Source: Thalassocella blandensis
GTDB taxonomy: Bacteria > Pseudomonadota > Gammaproteobacteria > Pseudomonadales > Cellvibrionaceae
Reading direction: 5' to 3'
Assembly: GCA_902141825.1 (NCBI GenBank)
Contig: CABFPG010000006.1
Location: 62,001 to 126,000 of the forward strand
Length of the DNA stretch: 64,000 bases
Each line of letters opens with the position of its first letter. Positions within the stretch are counted from its first letter, which is position 1. A program made the position numbers and the translations under genes. Shown here one piece after another: positions 17,099 through 27,466 of the stretch. The notes below the pieces were generated by a model. The model worked only from the letters and a program-made list of their open reading frames with translations. It searched no databases and had not been told where the DNA came from.

Positions 17099-20000
17099 TT
17101 AGTCCAAACTAAATCCTATACTTGCCCCCAAACTCGTAACACTCTGGTCATCCAAAAGGTAGTGCATAAGATCTACCCCAACAGACCACTGGTCATTAAG
17201 TGCATACAGGGCATGCCCACCAAAGAAAGGATCAAAGCCATCGTTATAGTTTTTGGGAAGATTGGAGCCGGACATGTTGATATCACCATCCCAGTAAAAC
17301 ATTCCAAGTTCGAATACACCTGTGAATTTTTTACTGAGCTCATACACATATAAATAACTGATCGCGACTCCGTCTCCGGTGACAGGATAAGTCTCTTCTA
17401 TGGCTTTGGCGAAACCAATTTCATTGGTAATTTGTGCATCCAGATTAACCCCCACTTCACCGAGATCGATGTAGCTTAGGCTGATACCACTTCCCGCTAA
17501 TGCACCTTCAAGACCTAAGTCTATTTCCAGACTTAAGCGATATGCCCAGCGGCTATCGTCATAGCGATAAAGATTGAGACTTTCCACATGATCATCCACT
17601 GCCGATCGCATACCGCCACGACCTTCCGTACCTAAAGCCTGAGCCACACCTAAACGCACTTGCACGTCCTGTGCTTGGGATGTCTGGCTCGCGACAAACA
17701 TTCCACAGACCAACACCACATTCAGAATACTGGCGGTGTAGTGTCTTATTTTTTTGCGAAAGCGTGCAGAAAATACGATAAAGCTTAACAGCAACAAGAT
17801 GCCACCGCTGCTTGCCCCTCCGCCACCTGTACTGCGAATATCGCTGACTTCAACGCCGTCTTCGATAATCGGTTGTGCCACAACGCCAGGGTCTTCGATA
17901 CTGCCGTTGGCTTCACCGTCGGCATCATTCGGTCCACCATCTTCGATGGTCAGCTGTACACAGTAATTGCCTGCAATTAATCCAGGCCTCCACGAGCTAT
18001 CGCCAGGTGGTGGACAATACCCTGCATTACCTCGAGCAGAATGCAGTGAGTTGTTAGCGTCTTCCACAAACGTCTTCCACTGCCCATGACTAAATTTACG
18101 ATACACGGCATGCATGGGAATAACAGTAATTTGAGGGATAACGATACTTGTACTTTGTCCGGCAATCGGTAAGTCCACGATTTCAAAATCAAACACGCCA
18201 CCAATATGTTCAAAGTTTTCATCACTGGGAATATTCATACGCAGCATATCTTCGCTATATAACAAGTGCGCACCACCCAAAACTCCCGCCAGAGAATATT
18301 CACCCAGTCGGCAGCGTAACCCCGGTTCACATTCGATCAGGAACGAGGACGCGCTATCAACACTCTCCGGCAAGACATTGCCAGCGGTAAGGTTGTCAAG
18401 ATAGTTGGGGATGCCATCATCATCAATATCACCTACCCCTTCCGAAAAGTCATTTTCACCATCATTATCGCGGTCGGTATTCACATCCAAAACGGGTAAA
18501 TCTGATTCAACGCGAAATGCCAACTTAACCGTATCACTCGCTCCGTGGTTATCACTTACTGTCACTTTCACAATGGCTACACCAGTGGTTAAATCACTTG
18601 GATCAAAGACCATTCCCATATCCGTGAGGTTGCCATCTTGATCAATCAGTGTCGTGTCGGAAGCAGACCAGTCGAATGAATGCGTATCGCCGCTATTCGC
18701 ATCGTCAACGATTGCCGTAACGGTTACATTCCCTGCCGTTGGGCTCACGATCACGGTAGGGTTTCCATTTTGCTCGAGCAATATACTTAATTCCGGTGCG
18801 ACATTGGCTTCTGTAATAGTCAGGGTATAACTGGATTTCACGCCTGCGTTCACAGTGTCGGTATCCAAATGAACAATCAATTGTTCATCGCTTTCATCAA
18901 CATTGTCTCTCGTTAATGCTATTGCAACAGAAGCTTCCGTTTGACCTTCGGTGAGACGAACGAAGCCCTCAATCAGATCATGATCCTGACGAGTGGCAGT
19001 CGTGTTTTCGTCAATAACAAAGGGGATATCTAATGGATATTCAGGCGATTCGCCATTTAATAAGATTCGCATATTGACTGTCGCACCTTCAGCACTGATA
19101 CGATCTGGACTCAAAGATACCAACGGGCGAATGTCGACAACTTGAATAGCTTCTCCAATATTGCCCTTCGCATCAATCGCTCGCCAAGTGACTTCATTGC
19201 GACCCGGCGGTAACAGTAGCGTGTCCTTGCTGGCATTGACTAGCATGGCTTCACAACATTGTTCACCGTCGACATTGTCTTCCGATAAAGCAGACTTCGC
19301 CTTAAGAATACGTGCTAACGAAGCATTGGCTTGTAACCCTAGTAAGGTTTTCGCCGTGACAGGGGTATAGAGGGCACTTGCATTGAGGGTAACAGTTTCA
19401 GGTGCTGTGACAACAGGTGGTGTCACATCGCGATAGTCTTCAGCATTGTTCGGATCAGTTCCCTCAATTTCCTCCTGGTAATCGGGAATAGTATCGCCGT
19501 CGGTATCAATAGCGGAAACCACCTCTAGCGAGAAAGCCGGCAAACTGGTTTGCGTTTTACCATCACTAACACTCAGCGTAATAGTATTCATCCCAATGTC
19601 ACCATTTACCGGCGTACCAGAAATAGTTCCGGTAGATGCATTCAAAGATGCCCATGCGGGCAAGCCTGCGGCAGAGAACGTTAACACATCACCAATATCG
19701 GCATCTGCCGCCGTAGGTGTAAAGTGATAGGTTGCTCCTGCAGGTATAATGTTTGTTGGTGATCCCGTAATAGTCGGCGCGTCTTCAACTGCAGCAATAT
19801 TGACCGTTACAACAAGACTATCGGTAAATTCACCGTCACTCACCTCCACCGTAAAACTATCCGCACCGTTGTAATTCTCAGCAGGGACATAGCTGACAAC
19901 AGTGGATGCCCCCACTGAAATAACATTAGAGACACCATAAGAGGCTGCATTGATAACACGCCACACCAAAGTATCACCCGGCAAATCTACATCTGTTGCA

Positions 20001-23000
20001 TGCAACTCAAGGCTGAACGCAATCGGCGAATTATCTTCACTGATATCAATCGCAACAGTTTCACCTTCATCAATCGTGGGGGCATCATTGCTCGCCGTAA
20101 TATCAACGGTAGCAACATAATCTTCAACACCAGCTTGCGCGGTATTTCCAGCTTCATCCTGTACATAAAATGCAAAACTGTCGCTACTGTTTTCATTCCC
20201 GTTATGGGTGTAGAGCAGACGATTGTCATTAATATCCTGTTGCGTAAACGTATCATTCTCCGCAAGATTGATAACCCCTAAAGCCAGCACGCCGTCATCC
20301 GGCAAGCGAGTCAGGGTGTAGGTCAGATTGGCTGCCTGGGTGCTTATGTCATCAACCGCAAGGACCTGCCGAGTTGCAATGACAGCACTTTCCCCTTCAT
20401 TCACCTGGAGGTTTTCAGTGAGTAAAACCAATGGCACAGTGGTATCAACAATAAATTCACTCAGCACTAAAGTCTCGCTGATATTGCCATTCACATCGGT
20501 CACTGTGATCGCACAATCGTCATAGAGGCCTTCCGTAAGTCCTGAAGTATTGTCAGTTTGTGTCAACCTTAACGAGATATCACCAACATCAACAATATTG
20601 GTTTCGCTATCCGTTCCACAACTACCTGACACGTTCACCGTGCCCGCTTGATCGGTGCGAATCAGCACCGATGGTTTTAGATTGTTTCCCGGAGAACTCA
20701 CTGCTGTGATTTCATTTAACAGCGGTGCAATGCCATCCACTAGAACTTGCGTTAAATTTCCCACCCCGGTTAATAGCGTTTCCACTTCAAAATTCGCCGT
20801 ATCCAATATGCGACTACCATTTAATTGAATACTCTCGGCCAATGCTATTCCATCTACATCCATATCATCCGCAGACACTGTGTAACGAAATTGCAGCATG
20901 CTGGTTCCCGAACCGGCATGATAGCTTGCCATACGTTGGTTATTGCCAATCGTCAGCGCTAACACTGGCAAACCAGCACTTGTGTCCACCTCCACAACTT
21001 CACTGAACATCACGGTGAAATCTAATTCTCCTGCCAGAATATAGGTAGCATTTGCAGGTACGAGCACTCCCGTCACGGTTGCAATAACATCATCCACAAT
21101 CGTCAGTTGAAACGCTTTGGCGAGAGCAGCACTTCCATCATCGGTTTGCAGTCGAACAGTATATGTTCCCGCATTCATTGTACTCGCATCATTTACCCGC
21201 AATTGATTTCCACTGATATTAAAACTGGCATTATCCTCATCGCCCATACCGGCCACCAGGCTGTAGACAAAACTGCTATCAGCATCTACATCCGCTGTTG
21301 TTAAGCTTCCCACAACAGCATTTACACCACTGCTTTGACTCACAGTACCCCCCGTCAAAGTGATGTCTGTAGGAGCATCGTTAGTGTTCACAACGGTTAA
21401 GTTAAAAGCGGGTAAACTGTCGGTCGCACCTGCACTGTCCATCACTGAAATTACAACGCCGTTCGTTACACCAACATCGTCATTTTCTGGTGAGCCGCTC
21501 AGTGTGCCGGTGGCGGTGTCAAAGTTTGCCCAAGATGGTTTGTTCACAATACTGAAGGTTGTCGTTTCATCAAGATCAACATCCGTGGCAGTAGGAGTAA
21601 AGCTATACAACGCGTCCTCATTCACTGAGCTTGCAGGGGTCCCACTGATGACTGGCGCATCATTAGTATTCGTCACCGTCAAATCAAACGCGGGTAAATC
21701 GACTGAGGCGTTGGCACTATCGGTTAACGTGATGACAATGCCCGACGTCACTCCGACATTTTCATTGCCAGGTGTTCCCGTCAGCGCACCAGTTGTGGTG
21801 TCGAAACTGGCCCAGGAAGGTTTATTGATGATACTGAATGTGCGTGTATCACCTACATCGACATCGCTTGCCGCAGGCGTAAATGCATATGCATTATCCT
21901 GTACGACTTTGGTGTTAGGTGTTCCGCTGATCTCCGGTGCATCATTTACATTTATGACTTCGATTGAAAATTCCGCAAGACTATCTGTTGCACTGCTGCT
22001 ATCGCTCACCGTGATAACGATACCTGAACTCACGCCTACATCCTCATTGGCAGGTGTACCACTAAGCACACCAGTTGCTGTATTAAAGCTGGCCCAGACA
22101 GGTTTGTTAGTAATACTAAAAGTTTGCGAATCACCGCTATCCACATCCGTTACAAGCGGCGTAAAACTATAAAGCGTATCTTCATTGACTGTAGCATTGG
22201 GAGTGCCACTGATCACCGGTGCATCATTGATGTTGCTCACTGTAAGGTTAAACGCCGCCAGACTATCCGCCGCGCTGGCACTGTCGGTAACCGAAATAAC
22301 GATGCCCGTAGTAGAACCTACATCATCATTCGAGGGAGTGCCGCTCAGCTCACCGGTACTGGTATTAAAGCTTGCCCAGGATGGTTTATTCGTGATGCTG
22401 AACGTACTGCTGTCTCCGGCATCGACTTCAGTAACAACAGGAATAAAACTGTAAAGTGAACCTTGATCTACTGTCGTTCCGGGGGGACCGCTGATAACAG
22501 GCGCATCATTGGTATTGATAACAGTAATATTGAATGCAGGCAAACTGGCGGAAGCGTTCGAGCTATCTGTTACAGTAATCACAATTCCATTCGCTGTTCC
22601 CACGTCTGCATTTTCTGGTGTTCCAGTTAAAGCGCCGGTCACGGTGTTAAAGCTGGCCCAGGAAGGTTTGTTATTGATACTGAAACTAATAGTTTGATTG
22701 GTATTCGCATCTGACGCCGTCGGCGTAAAGCTGTAAACTGAATCTTCGTTCACGCTGAGTGCAGGAGAACCGTTGATAACAGGATCATAATCTGGCGTAA
22801 TTTCGGTAATAGTTGGCACATCAACTGTTCGGTTTACCCGGTAAGCACGATCCTCCCAAACCAAAACAAAATTATTGGCGGACTGCAACGCCAGTGTCGC
22901 CGTTAAAGACCAGCTGTTAGCATCAACAATGGTCGACCCCAAAACTGTTGTGTTATCAGCAACACCATTGTTATCGTCATCCGCGTAAAGATACACTTTA

Positions 23001-25816
23001 CTGGCATTGACCGTATGCGTCCCCGAAATCACAAAACTTTCGCCAGTACTGTTCATCGCTACACCCGGTACTGTCACCACCAAGCTTTCCGGTTCCACTG
23101 CATGTTGAATAACAAACTGTGTTGTCACTGGATTTTTAAACGAGGTGTTTTCAGCATCATCTACCGAATTCGCAGGTAAAGACACTGTCACTTCACCTTC
23201 TGCATTCGGTGTTACATCAACGGTATATTGCGCCCCCGCGCCTGTGAAATTACTTGCGCTGCCATTTGTGATCAACAAATCCGAAACCACGAAATTAACC
23301 ACGGGACGATTGAAGTGGATAGTAACGGGTATCGGCGAAAGTGCAGTCGGGTTGCTTGCAGCCGAGGAAATTACGGCATTCAAAGACTCTACCACCAAAG
23401 CCGAATATGCGGCGGATGAGGTCGTACCAGCAGCGTTTACCGTTGCCGTTAACGCAGTGGTCACACTAGTGTAAGAGCCTTCATTTGCCGACACAGGGAC
23501 GGCAACGCCAACATCAAAAGTACACGTCTCGCCAGGTAAAAGCTCTCCACCAGTCAAACTCACAACAGTCGTTCCTGAAATGCTGGAACTTCCGTTACAC
23601 GGAGTCGACGGAAGACTATTCGCTTGCATGCCCGAGATAATAGATGAGAGATAATCGGTAAAAGCAATTTGCGTAGCCGCAGGTGACGCTGCGTCATTAG
23701 AGATGGTGAATCGCAGGATCGTACTCGTTCCAGGAAGTACAGGGTTCGGTAAGAAACTTTTACTAAAGCTTAAACCAGAAACAATGAACCCATCGGATAC
23801 CGCTGCAGAGATAACAGATTCGCTTGATGACACAGCCGATACATTCGAGCTGGTCACTGTAACGGTGGCGGGATCAGCGCCTGGAGGTATTTGTAACGTT
23901 GCCGAGAAGCTACATGATTCACCCGGTTGAAGCGTCCCGCCGGAGAAAACCAAAGTAGAACTTCCTGTAAGCGTAGATGCAGCTCCGCAGACGTCTCCCA
24001 AAGGCAGATCAATTGCGGTTAAACCACTCAACGCGGCATCCAGATCCATTGAGAACCCTACACCGGTCGAATTTTCCGTCGCATTTTCACTGTAGTTCAA
24101 GGTAAAATTTGTCGTTACAGTTCCACCTGGCACAACTGAGTTTTCCACAATATCCACACTAAGTGTGGGAGCGGTTATTACAGTTAAACTGCTTGAAACT
24201 GGAGGACCCGCTACAGAAGATCCTGCAATAACTCCAGATATATAGCCCGTGGAAAATTCAAAACTTCCTGCAAGGCCTGTTGCAGGTAACTGCAAGAGCA
24301 AATCAAACTCACAGCTTGCGCCAGCGGCAAGATTTGCATTATAGACCATAAACCTTAAGCCATCGTTATCGTTTATTTGGGAAAACGAAGAGCCGGAACC
24401 GCAACTATTTGCGCCTGGCAATGCAAATATCGTCATTCCTGTATACACGGTATTCAGCGGCAAAATAAAATCTATTTGCGATACCGGATTTGCTAAATCG
24501 CTATTAACTAAAGTAAAGCGCGCTGTAATAACACTTCCAGTCGCAGCCGGGCTATCCAAAAAACTCCAGGACAACTGTGGCGATTTTTTTATATTTAAAA
24601 TATTTGATACTGCAGGTTTAGTTGTCGAACTTCCCAATGTAAGATCAATCACACTTGTCGAATTCGTATAAGTACCTGCAACGGCGTTACTGGGCACCAG
24701 TACCGTCACACTAAACGAACAACTCGCTTCGGCTGCCAAGCTTGCATTTTCAATGGACAGTAATGAACTACCACTTATGGTAGAACCTGGACCACAAAAC
24801 CCAGTCGAAGGTAAATCAGTAGCTGTTAAGCCAGACAAAGTAGCATTTAAGTCATTGCTAAACGAGATATCCGTAGCCGCGTAACGTCGATCCAGATTAT
24901 GCAAAGTAAACGTTAAGTTAACGCTCTGACCGGGACTCACTAAACCTGGAAATTGTGCGTTTAAAAAAGGCTTAATCACTGTGAGCTGGGCCGAGGCTGT
25001 TCCACTGGGACTCACACCATTCTGGGAAAGCGTCCCACTTACATGGGAATAGATTCCGGCATTTGCCGCAACCACGTTGTATTCAACGGTACAAGTGTCT
25101 CCTGCATTCACACTGACATACTGCATTAAAAAGCTGCTTCCACCCGGTTCAGCACTTATGCCTGGCGCTATAGCAATATTACAATCCGTCTGCAGGCCTG
25201 AATCATCTGCCACCACAAGGCCGGTAGGCAGCATATCGGCAAAAGTCAAATATTGTACGTTCGAACCGTTTAAACTGTTATCAATGGTGTAAACCAGCCG
25301 GCTTACCGCCCCTTCATTGACAGTATTTGGCGTAAATTGAGCGGAAAATCCAGGGCGACTGGTATCAACAGTTAATGTAGCGCTGGCATCTCCAGAACTT
25401 CCTTCACTGGATGTCAGTGCACTGGTAGTATTGATATGTGAACCTCCTGTTTTCGACGTTACGTCCAAAGTCAATGTGCATATTTCACCCTTGGCCATGC
25501 GATAACCACTAAAGGAAATACTGGACGCACCCGCTGCTGCGGAAAATATTCCATTTTTACAGTCAGTCACAGCTCGCGAGGGATTTTGAATGAACACCCC
25601 AGCAGGTAGAGTGTTACTAAAAGAAATAGCAGAAACACCGACTGTATTCGTTGAGTTATCTATCCTATAGGTTAAGGTTGAACTCGCACCTGGGGCGATA
25701 GTGGTAGGAAAAAAGGAGACATTAAAATCTGGCGTACCTGCAAGAGCAGTCTTTGTTAATAGCGATAAAACCCAAAAAACACACAAGCGACAACTGCTTT
25801 TTTTGATGAAACTCAT
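17099..25816 (-). CDS. Giant modular surface protein with DUF11-like repeats, Ig-like repeats, GlyGly-CTERM-like segment and C-terminal beta-barrel
   Basis: 2905 residues. Order: Sec signal peptide (1-26, ends TALAG); about six DUF11-like repeats of about 135 residues (28-810), each with paired Cys and the pattern GxxCxFxVxVxxP; a bacterial Ig-like domain (about 812-910); five He_PIG repeats marked KPSWASFNT-type and LSGTPxNxDVG (about 1015-1480); cadherin-like modules; calcium-binding DTDGDTIPDYQEEIEGTD (about 2105); a domain with a CC pair; Calx-beta-like and PKD-like domains; a choice-of-anchor U-type domain (about 2470-2640); a GlyGly-CTERM-like GGGGASSGGILLLLSFIVFS followed by basic residues (about 2662-2692); a second hydrophobic segment ending SQAQ at 2716; and a 189-residue beta-barrel. 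From the last He_PIG module on it is clearly homologous to the 3581-residue protein, while the N-terminal half is unrelated, so one anchoring module carries two different extracellular arms. It is probably monocistronic with its own terminator. Confidence 0.85.
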   Translation of the reverse strand: MSFIKKSSCRLCVFWVLSLLTKTALAGTPDFNVSFFPTTIAPGASSTLTYRIDNSTNTVGVSAISFSNTLPAGVFIQNPSRAVTDCKNGIFSAAAGASSISFSGYRMAKGEICTLTLDVTSKTGGSHINTTSALTSSEGSSGDASATLTVDTSRPGFSAQFTPNTVNEGAVSRLVYTIDNSLNGSNVQYLTFADMLPTGLVVADDSGLQTDCNIAIAPGISAEPGGSSFLMQYVSVNAGDTCTVEYNVVAANAGIYSHVSGTLSQNGVSPSGTASAQLTVIKPFLNAQFPGLVSPGQSVNLTFTLHNLDRRYAATDISFSNDLNATLSGLTATDLPSTGFCGPGSTISGSSLLSIENASLAAEASCSFSVTVLVPSNAVAGTYTNSTSVIDLTLGSSTTKPAVSNILNIKKSPQLSWSFLDSPAATGSVITARFTLVNSDLANPVSQIDFILPLNTVYTGMTIFALPGANSCGSGSSFSQINDNDGLRFMVYNANLAAGASCEFDLLLQLPATGLAGSFEFSTGYISGVIAGSSVAGPPVSSSLTVITAPTLSVDIVENSVVPGGTVTTNFTLNYSENATENSTGVGFSMDLDAALSGLTAIDLPLGDVCGAASTLTGSSTLVFSGGTLQPGESCSFSATLQIPPGADPATVTVTSSNVSAVSSSESVISAAVSDGFIVSGLSFSKSFLPNPVLPGTSTILRFTISNDAASPAATQIAFTDYLSSIISGMQANSLPSTPCNGSSSISGTTVVSLTGGELLPGETCTFDVGVAVPVSANEGSYTSVTTALTATVNAAGTTSSAAYSALVVESLNAVISSAASNPTALSPIPVTIHFNRPVVNFVVSDLLITNGSASNFTGAGAQYTVDVTPNAEGEVTVSLPANSVDDAENTSFKNPVTTQFVIQHAVEPESLVVTVPGVAMNSTGESFVISGTHTVNASKVYLYADDDNNGVADNTTVLGSTIVDANSWSLTATLALQSANNFVLVWEDRAYRVNRTVDVPTITEITPDYDPVINGSPALSVNEDSVYSFTPTASDANTNQTISFSINNKPSWASFNTVTGALTGTPENADVGTANGIVITVTDSSNASASLPAFNITVINTNDAPVISGPPGTTVDQGSLYSFIPVVTEVDAGDSSTFSITNKPSWASFNTSTGELSGTPSNDDVGSTTGIVISVTDSASAADSLAAFNLTVSNINDAPVISGTPNATVNEDTLYSFTPLVTDVDSGDSQTFSITNKPVWASFNTATGVLSGTPANEDVGVSSGIVITVSDSSSATDSLAEFSIEVINVNDAPEISGTPNTKVVQDNAYAFTPAASDVDVGDTRTFSIINKPSWASFDTTTGALTGTPGNENVGVTSGIVITLTDSANASVDLPAFDLTVTNTNDAPVISGTPASSVNEDALYSFTPTATDVDLDETTTFSIVNKPSWANFDTATGTLSGSPENDDVGVTNGVVISVMDSAGATDSLPAFNLTVVNTNDAPTDITLTGGTVSQSSGVNAVVGSLTTADVDADSSFVYSLVAGMGDEDNASFNISGNQLRVNDASTMNAGTYTVRLQTDDGSAALAKAFQLTIVDDVIATVTGVLVPANATYILAGELDFTVMFSEVVEVDTSAGLPVLALTIGNNQRMASYHAGSGTSMLQFRYTVSADDMDVDGIALAESIQLNGSRILDTANFEVETLLTGVGNLTQVLVDGIAPLLNEITAVSSPGNNLKPSVLIRTDQAGTVNVSGSCGTDSETNIVDVGDISLRLTQTDNTSGLTEGLYDDCAITVTDVNGNISETLVLSEFIVDTTVPLVLLTENLQVNEGESAVIATRQVLAVDDISTQAANLTYTLTRLPDDGVLALGVINLAENDTFTQQDINDNRLLYTHNGNENSSDSFAFYVQDEAGNTAQAGVEDYVATVDITASNDAPTIDEGETVAIDISEDNSPIAFSLELHATDVDLPGDTLVWRVINAASYGVSNVISVGASTVVSYVPAENYNGADSFTVEVSDGEFTDSLVVTVNIAAVEDAPTITGSPTNIIPAGATYHFTPTAADADIGDVLTFSAAGLPAWASLNASTGTISGTPVNGDIGMNTITLSVSDGKTQTSLPAFSLEVVSAIDTDGDTIPDYQEEIEGTDPNNAEDYRDVTPPVVTAPETVTLNASALYTPVTAKTLLGLQANASLARILKAKSALSEDNVDGEQCCEAMLVNASKDTLLLPPGRNEVTWRAIDAKGNIGEAIQVVDIRPLVSLSPDRISAEGATVNMRILLNGESPEYPLDIPFVIDENTTATRQDHDLIEGFVRLTEGQTEASVAIALTRDNVDESDEQLIVHLDTDTVNAGVKSSYTLTITEANVAPELSILLEQNGNPTVIVSPTAGNVTVTAIVDDANSGDTHSFDWSASDTTLIDQDGNLTDMGMVFDPSDLTTGVAIVKVTVSDNHGASDTVKLAFRVESDLPVLDVNTDRDNDGENDFSEGVGDIDDDGIPNYLDNLTAGNVLPESVDSASSFLIECEPGLRCRLGEYSLAGVLGGAHLLYSEDMLRMNIPSDENFEHIGGVFDFEIVDLPIAGQSTSIVIPQITVIPMHAVYRKFSHGQWKTFVEDANNSLHSARGNAGYCPPPGDSSWRPGLIAGNYCVQLTIEDGGPNDADGEANGSIEDPGVVAQPIIEDGVEVSDIRSTGGGGASSGGILLLLSFIVFSARFRKKIRHYTASILNVVLVCGMFVASQTSQAQDVQVRLGVAQALGTEGRGGMRSAVDDHVESLNLYRYDDSRWAYRLSLEIDLGLEGALAGSGISLSYIDLGEVGVNLDAQITNEIGFAKAIEETYPVTGDGVAISYLYVYELSKKFTGVFELGMFYWDGDINMSGSNLPKNYNDGFDPFFGGHALYALNDQWSVGVDLMHYLLDDQSVTSLGASIGFSLD

Positions 25817-26431
25817 CGTGAACCCTTTCCCCGTTTTTCACAGATTGACATTCAATATGATGCGTAAGTCTACCCGCATCGAAGGGTGATCCATTTACTT
25901 CCAGTGAATTCGATATTGTTGCCAGTACAAAACTTCCAGCCGCGCACTGACAACAATGTATTTAAGGAAAGCAAAAGCTTGAATACGCACACTTGAGCAT
26001 AGCAGTGAAAAACAAAATTACCGGGAAAAATCATGAATTGGATACAACGAAAAACGCACACTTGAACGCTAAAAACATTTTTATCGATTTTAATTACATG
26101 CACACCAACTTCGCGACGAATTGTGAAATTTTTATATCTGTTTTCACAACACCATGGATTACTTATGATAAATAAACATAGAGCCTGGTCAGTTTAGAAA
26201 GGTGTATACCAAAAGACGACATTCTCAGAAACAGGAAAATACCCAGCTAGATAAACATGGAAGAGTTAGTTTTTTGCTCTCACCAACCAATAAAACGAAA
26301 TCGTAGTTTTCTACATAATCGATAAATATTTTACGTATTATTAGGTTTTTTCTTCGTTGTTATGAAAATAAATTGTAAACATGAAAATTCTTGCAATTTA
26401 ACCGGTAATTGACAATGGATAAGCTATAGTA
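25817..26431. other. AT-rich divergent intergenic region
   Basis: These 615 bases lie between the divergent giant-protein gene and the small lipoprotein gene. No convincing coding frame, RNA gene or repeat is seen. It must hold the promoters of both flanking genes, but no clear pair of promoter elements stands out. Confidence 0.5.
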
Positions 26432-26920
26432 ATGAAACAAGTTAAATCTGACAGGCCAAACGGACCGCCTTGGTGTTTTATGCAAATCTCGAAATACTGC
26501 ATTCTGATATTGCTAGCAGTCATACTCGCCGCATGTGGAAGCGAATCCTCTTCGCCCACATCTTCCGCGCCCCCCGAAAATAATCCTCCCAGCACCTCAG
26601 ATGGGGATACTGACAGTGTTGAAAACACTGACAATGAAAATGATTCCAGCGATAGCGAACAACAGGAAGTGGCTGAAGAATTACCCATAGACAGTGATGA
26701 GAACTGGATACCGCAAAACGAAAGCAGTGAAAGTAATCCGGTTCCCGACAATACGGAGCAGAATTCGAGTATGGCAATAGACAGCGATCAAAACTGGTCA
26801 CCCGGCAATGAAGATATCGCCAGCCATGCGGAGACAAACAACAACGAAGGTCAACAGTCGTCTGATAACAGTAACCTTTCACCAGACAGCGACGAAAACT
26901 GGACACCTACCAGTAATTGA
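26432..26920 (+). CDS. Acidic lipoprotein with three DSD(E/Q)NWxP repeats
   Basis: A 162-residue predicted lipoprotein. The signal is ILILLAVILAAC with lipobox Cys at about residue 35. An internal ATG at 26480 (MQISKYC) gives a more usual signal length and may be the true start. The mature part is Ser/Glu/Asn/Asp-rich and probably unstructured. Three copies of a short motif, DSDENWIP, DSDQNWSP and DSDENWTP, are spaced 33-45 residues apart; the last is almost at the C-terminus. The family is not recognised. The gene is followed 64 bases later by another small exported protein gene on the same strand, then by a 330-residue exported protein, suggesting a cluster of secreted products with a common purpose. 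Confidence 0.6.
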   Translation: MKQVKSDRPNGPPWCFMQISKYCILILLAVILAACGSESSSPTSSAPPENNPPSTSDGDTDSVENTDNENDSSDSEQQEVAEELPIDSDENWIPQNESSESNPVPDNTEQNSSMAIDSDQNWSPGNEDIASHAETNNNEGQQSSDNSNLSPDSDENWTPTSN

Positions 26921-26984
26921 TCCTGTCTGCCTAAAAATGTATTTATCGTTCTTGCATGAACGAGTGATCGAGGAGTGTATACGT

Positions 26985-27401
26985 ATGCAACCAGTCAAAA
27001 AAAAATTCGCTTGCCTTTCTTTATTTCTAAGCCTCATGTTCATGGCCCTCACACCAACGCTGGCGTTCAGTCAACCGTTTGCCAACATTGAACTGTCCTC
27101 TGACTCTCTGGCGATTTATGCGCTGCAAGATGTTGATGCAATATCTGTGAGAGTTGTCGGTAAGGACTTTAGCTTTCAACAACAGTACACTCGCAACAAT
27201 ATCGTGCTCGATCTCAGCAGTATGAAAATCCGTGCGGATGGCAGATACGAGTACGAAGTTAAAGGCATTAAATATACAGGAGAAAGTCAGGTGGTGAATG
27301 GCAATGGCCGTGCCCAGGGAACAGAGATGAAAGAAAGTATGGTCAGTTCAATTACCGGTAACTTTATAGTCCGAGGCCATACAATACTCAGCAAATTCTG
27401 A
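26985..27401 (+). CDS. Small exported protein of unknown function (138 aa)
   Basis: The start at 26985 is preceded by AGGAG (26971-26975) at a proper distance and gives a clean Sec signal peptide (MQPVKKKFACLSLFLSLMFM and on, cleaved near AFSQ), so longer upstream extensions in frame are rejected. The mature part of about 107 residues alternates polar and hydrophobic residues as expected for a small beta-sandwich: SVRVVGKDFSFQQQYTRNNI, then DGRYEYEVKGIKYTGE. The family is not recognised. It lies between the acidic lipoprotein and the 330-residue exported protein, 66 bases before the latter, and probably belongs to one transcription unit with them. Confidence 0.6.
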   Translation: MQPVKKKFACLSLFLSLMFMALTPTLAFSQPFANIELSSDSLAIYALQDVDAISVRVVGKDFSFQQQYTRNNIVLDLSSMKIRADGRYEYEVKGIKYTGESQVVNGNGRAQGTEMKESMVSSITGNFIVRGHTILSKF

Positions 27402-27466
27402 AAAATCTGGTGAATGTTTTACACTAAAAAAATTGCAATAAACTGCAATAAGGAACAACTCGAGAA

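Noticed and set aside
26331-26345. TTTTACGTATTA upstream of the acidic lipoprotein, similar to the alpha-glucan operator
   Set aside because: It lacks the A before TACGTA and the flanking G/C positions shared by the five accepted sites, and its context is unrelated to glucan use.
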